Made by a program: the position numbers and the translations under genes. From contig NZ_QHLX01000001.1 in the NCBI RefSeq assembly GCF_004135675.1, positions 186,001 to 250,000 on the forward strand: DNA of 64,000 nt, in the 5' to 3' direction. The DNA is from Marinitoga lauensis. Lineage in GTDB: Bacteria; Thermotogota; Thermotogae; Petrotogales; Petrotogaceae. Shown one piece after another: positions 62,011 to 64,000 of this stretch (position 1 is its first letter; each line of letters opens with the position of its first letter). The notes under the pieces are model-generated. The model ran no database searches and was not told where the DNA came from. It was given only the letters and a program-made list of their open reading frames with translations.

Positions 62011-62516
62011 ATTTAGACAAAAATTTGGACCAGATGTATTAAAGAATTTAAATGGTGAAGAACTATTAGAATATGTTTTTGATCATGGAAGAAAAGATAC
62101 TCTAAATTATTGGTTAGAATTTAAAAATGATGATGAATTTCAAACAAAAAATTTTGGCGGTATTGCCAGAGGTACAGCGCTAAAATTCGGTATTTTTAAA
62201 AGTAGAAAAACTGGTGAATGGGCTATTGGCAGTTCAAAAAAATGAAATCTGTTGATGCCACTCAAGCTGCTAAAATAACTGAAAGTATAATTGTTCGGCT
62301 TCTGAAAGGAGCTTCAATCATTGAAAATTTATTAATAATTATAATGACAACACCTATGGCAAATTACCAAAAGAACGTGATGAAATTTTAGATCAATATT
62401 CTAACTATACGTGGATACGCAAATATTACTACTTAATTATTTTTTGATAAAATTGATGATTTTCATTCTGAGAAATTTCAAAAAATACAAAATTACCCAG
62501 GAAAACTATAATAAAA

Positions 62517-63104
62517 ATTTTACAGGGAATAAGAAAAGAAAAGTTTGATATGTTTAAAAAGAATCCAGAAGAATTCATATTAAAAGTTTCAAACTTGATA
62601 AATAACGAAATAGGAACAGTTTTAATCGAAAGTATAAAATATAACTTAACCAATAAAACTTATGATAACAGCATTTTTACTATAAAAAACTTCAAAGGAA
62701 AGTTAGGAGAAGATATAATAGAAGTTAAAAAACATATATACGATTATTTGAAAATCGATTCAAATATAGAAAGAAAATTTGCTGAAAATGGACTTGAAAT
62801 CGGAAAAGAAATAAAAGTCTATGCAAAATTGCTAAAGAATTTTAAAATTGAAACACCAGTGGGTAATTATAATCCAGATTGGGCAATAGTTATCGAAAAT
62901 GGTGATGAAAAAGAAATATTTTTTATAGCTGAAACAAAAGGAAGTTTAGATAGTATGGAAATTAGAGAAAAAGAAAGATTGAAAATAGAATATGCAAAAA
63001 AACATTTTGAAGCTTTAAATAGTATTTTTGAAGATAAAAAAATCAATTATGATGTAGTTGATAGTTATGAAACATTAATAAAAAAAATTAAATTGAAATC
63101 ATAA
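62517..63104 (+). pseudogene. C-terminal remnant of a type III restriction enzyme (Res)
   Basis: About 195 codons matching the end of Res subunits: LQGIRKEKFDMFKKNPEEFI, LGEDIIEVKKHIYDYLKI, the nuclease core ETPVGNYNPDWAIVIENGDE and IFFIAETKGSLDS, and REKERLKIEYAKKHFEALN. The PD...ETKG pattern is the endonuclease active site of type III Res. The helicase part, roughly 700 residues, is absent. There is an ATG at 62550 but no RBS typical of this genome, so expression as a free nuclease domain is doubtful. The left boundary near 62515 joins it directly to the McrB-like remnant. Confidence 0.8.
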
Positions 63105-63128
63105 AATTTTGTAAAAATAAAAAATAAT

Positions 63129-63175
63129 AAAAGCCTCTTCCTTGGATCAAAATAAAACCAGGAAGAGGCTTTTTT
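63129..63175. terminator. Terminator after the res remnant
   Basis: Stem AAGCCTCTTCC/GGAAGAGGCTT with a longer A-rich loop and T6. It is the original end of the res transcription unit and may act in both directions. The 208-bp stretch 63105-63312 holds no gene. Confidence 0.8.
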
Positions 63176-63312
63176 ATATGTCACATTTTTGTATTTATAA
63201 CCTTCAGGTATAATATAAATGAAAAATTATAGCCGTCATATTCTTTGAAAAGATGAAATTATAAATTAAGAATAGAAGTAGTTATAAATACATATTCAAT
63301 TCTGCTTCTATT

Positions 63313-64000
63313 CCTGCCTTTGACAGCAATTTGGCGATTTTAAGGGAAATGGAACGGTAGAATGCGGGTTTGAGGCGTGTATTTTTCAGGAAGTCGAAAA
63401 ATTGTGTGGCTAACTTTTGTTACAGAGAATTAACTATAATTAGTAATATATTAGTCCTTTTGGTGGTATAATATATATGACAACCACTGAAAGGAGATGT
63501 TTTAAAATGTATCCTAAAATATCAAAAGTGAAAGGAAAAAGATATTTAAGGATAATGGAAAGCAAAAGAGAAAATGGAAAAGTGAAACAGCATACAGTAA
63601 TAAATTTTGGAAATATAGATAAGTATAGTAAAAAAGATATAACAAAACTTGTAGATAGTCTTTTTAAAATATTTGAAATAGATGAATATGAAAAAATAGA
63701 AGATGATTTAATGGAAGAAATAGCAAGAAGAAATTACGGAGCCAAAGTAATAGTAAATAAGATATTTGAAAGATATGAGATGAAAAGATATTTTGAAAGA
63801 CTGGATAAAGAAATAAAATACAATGCAGAAGAAATGTTAAAAATAATGGTGATGAATAGAATAGTAGAACCGAAGAGTAAATTGGGAATATTTAATAATT
63901 TAGAGTATTTTGGATATAACAAAGTGGAAGTTAAAAAAGAAAAAGACCTGGAAGAAAAAGATGTAATGTTGCACTGGTTATACAGAACATTGGATATATT
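63313..64000 (+). mobile_element. IS1634-family element, copy 3 (left part, runs off the window)
   Basis: Begins CCTGCCTTTGACAGC and follows copy 2 base for base, as far as I can see, to the end of the window (offset 3261). Same orientation as copy 2, 1330 bp apart. Confidence 0.92.
63507..64000 (+). CDS. IS1634-family DDE transposase (copy 3, 5' part)
   Basis: The first 164 codons of the same transposase as copy 2, beginning MYPKISKVKGKRYLRIMESK after AAAGGAGATG and cut by the window edge in the MLHWLYRTLDI segment. No frameshift is seen. The same promoter and RBS-masking hairpin precede it (63455-63495). Whether the rest is intact cannot be known here. Confidence 0.88.
   Translation, partial: MYPKISKVKGKRYLRIMESKRENGKVKQHTVINFGNIDKYSKKDITKLVDSLFKIFEIDEYEKIEDDLMEEIARRNYGAKVIVNKIFERYEMKRYFERLDKEIKYNAEEMLKIMVMNRIVEPKSKLGIFNNLEYFGYNKVEVKKEKDLEEKDVMLHWLYRTLDI

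Larger units (their letters stand above)
59954..62510 (+). pseudogene. McrB-like N-terminal region, interrupted by IS copy 2 and decayed
   Basis: The frame opens at GTG 59954 behind AGGGGGAT: MILTEEYILKLRDDLIDSGN, is cut by the IS at 60051, and resumes after it with QYKLFRQKFGPDVLKNLNGEE, YVFDHGRKDTLNYWLEFKND and FGGIARGTALKFGIFKS. Further on, in shifted frames, KLPKERDEILDQYSNYTWIRKYYYL and DKIDDFHSEKFQK are visible. This order resembles the N-terminal region of McrB-type AAA restriction ATPases as I recall them. The AAA domain itself is missing; the sequence runs into an unrelated type III restriction fragment near 62515. Two or more frameshifts lie in the distal part. Confidence 0.7.

Overview
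The window is a very AT-rich bacterial chromosome segment. Gene content (FtsA, LptB, OmpH/Skp, a TM1410-type glycosidase, ferredoxin-dependent 2-oxoacid oxidoreductase with butyrate-kinase-type enzymes, anaerobic NrdDG, AT-rich codon use) points to an anaerobic, fermentative member of the Thermotogota, probably Marinitoga or a close relative. The phylum-level call is inference from gene families; the genus is a guess.

Layout. 1-17.2 kb is a run of minus-strand housekeeping genes: ftsA (cut by the window edge), gyrB, a DUF721 gene, a class IV aminotransferase, mtaB, a CBS protein, a PfkB kinase, murJ, a CoA-binding protein, an AEC transporter, an L,D-transpeptidase, coaBC, gltX, a SLOG-type protein, lptB, ompH and glyA. 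17.4-25.1 kb is one plus-strand operon for amino-acid fermentation: aminotransferase, two butyrate-kinase-type genes around a phosphotransacylase, a ParA-like ATPase, and four subunits of a 2-oxoacid:ferredoxin oxidoreductase. 25.1-35.9 kb is minus-strand: a diguanylate cyclase, an ArsR regulator, a flavoprotein, a 59-aa winged-helix protein, a two-gene heme module (membrane diheme protein plus secreted triple cytochrome-b5-like protein), an OpuC-type osmoprotectant ABC transporter, cysE, a lipoprotein glycosidase, and a two-gene minimal Fe-S assembly system (SufC plus a short SufB-like protein). 36-44.7 kb carries a metallopeptidase, alaX, an IS element, ogg, DUF554, a lipid kinase and nrdG/nrdD with candidate NrdR boxes.

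44.9-64 kb holds an amidohydrolase and then a defence island: a complete type 1 BREX set (brxA, brxB, brxC, pglX, pglZ, brxL) behind a clear promoter, an mrr-type restriction gene, a broken McrB-like gene, and the C-terminal remnant of a type III restriction subunit. Three IS1634-like elements lie in the window: one between alaX and ogg, one inside the McrB-like gene, and one running off the right end. They have long target duplications (110 bp and 28 bp), a mosaic structure, and a hairpin positioned to mask the transposase ribosome binding site in read-through transcripts.

A caution applies to the whole annotation. At least 18 single-base losses, most in homopolymer runs, break 13 genes, including essential ones (coaBC three times, gltX twice). 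Adding exactly the inferred bases restores a length divisible by three and the expected family length in every case. I read these mostly as consensus errors in the sequence rather than real mutations, so the frameshifts in brxC, pglX and mrr should not be taken as evidence that BREX is dead. An in-frame TGA in brxC is a different kind of lesion and remains unexplained.
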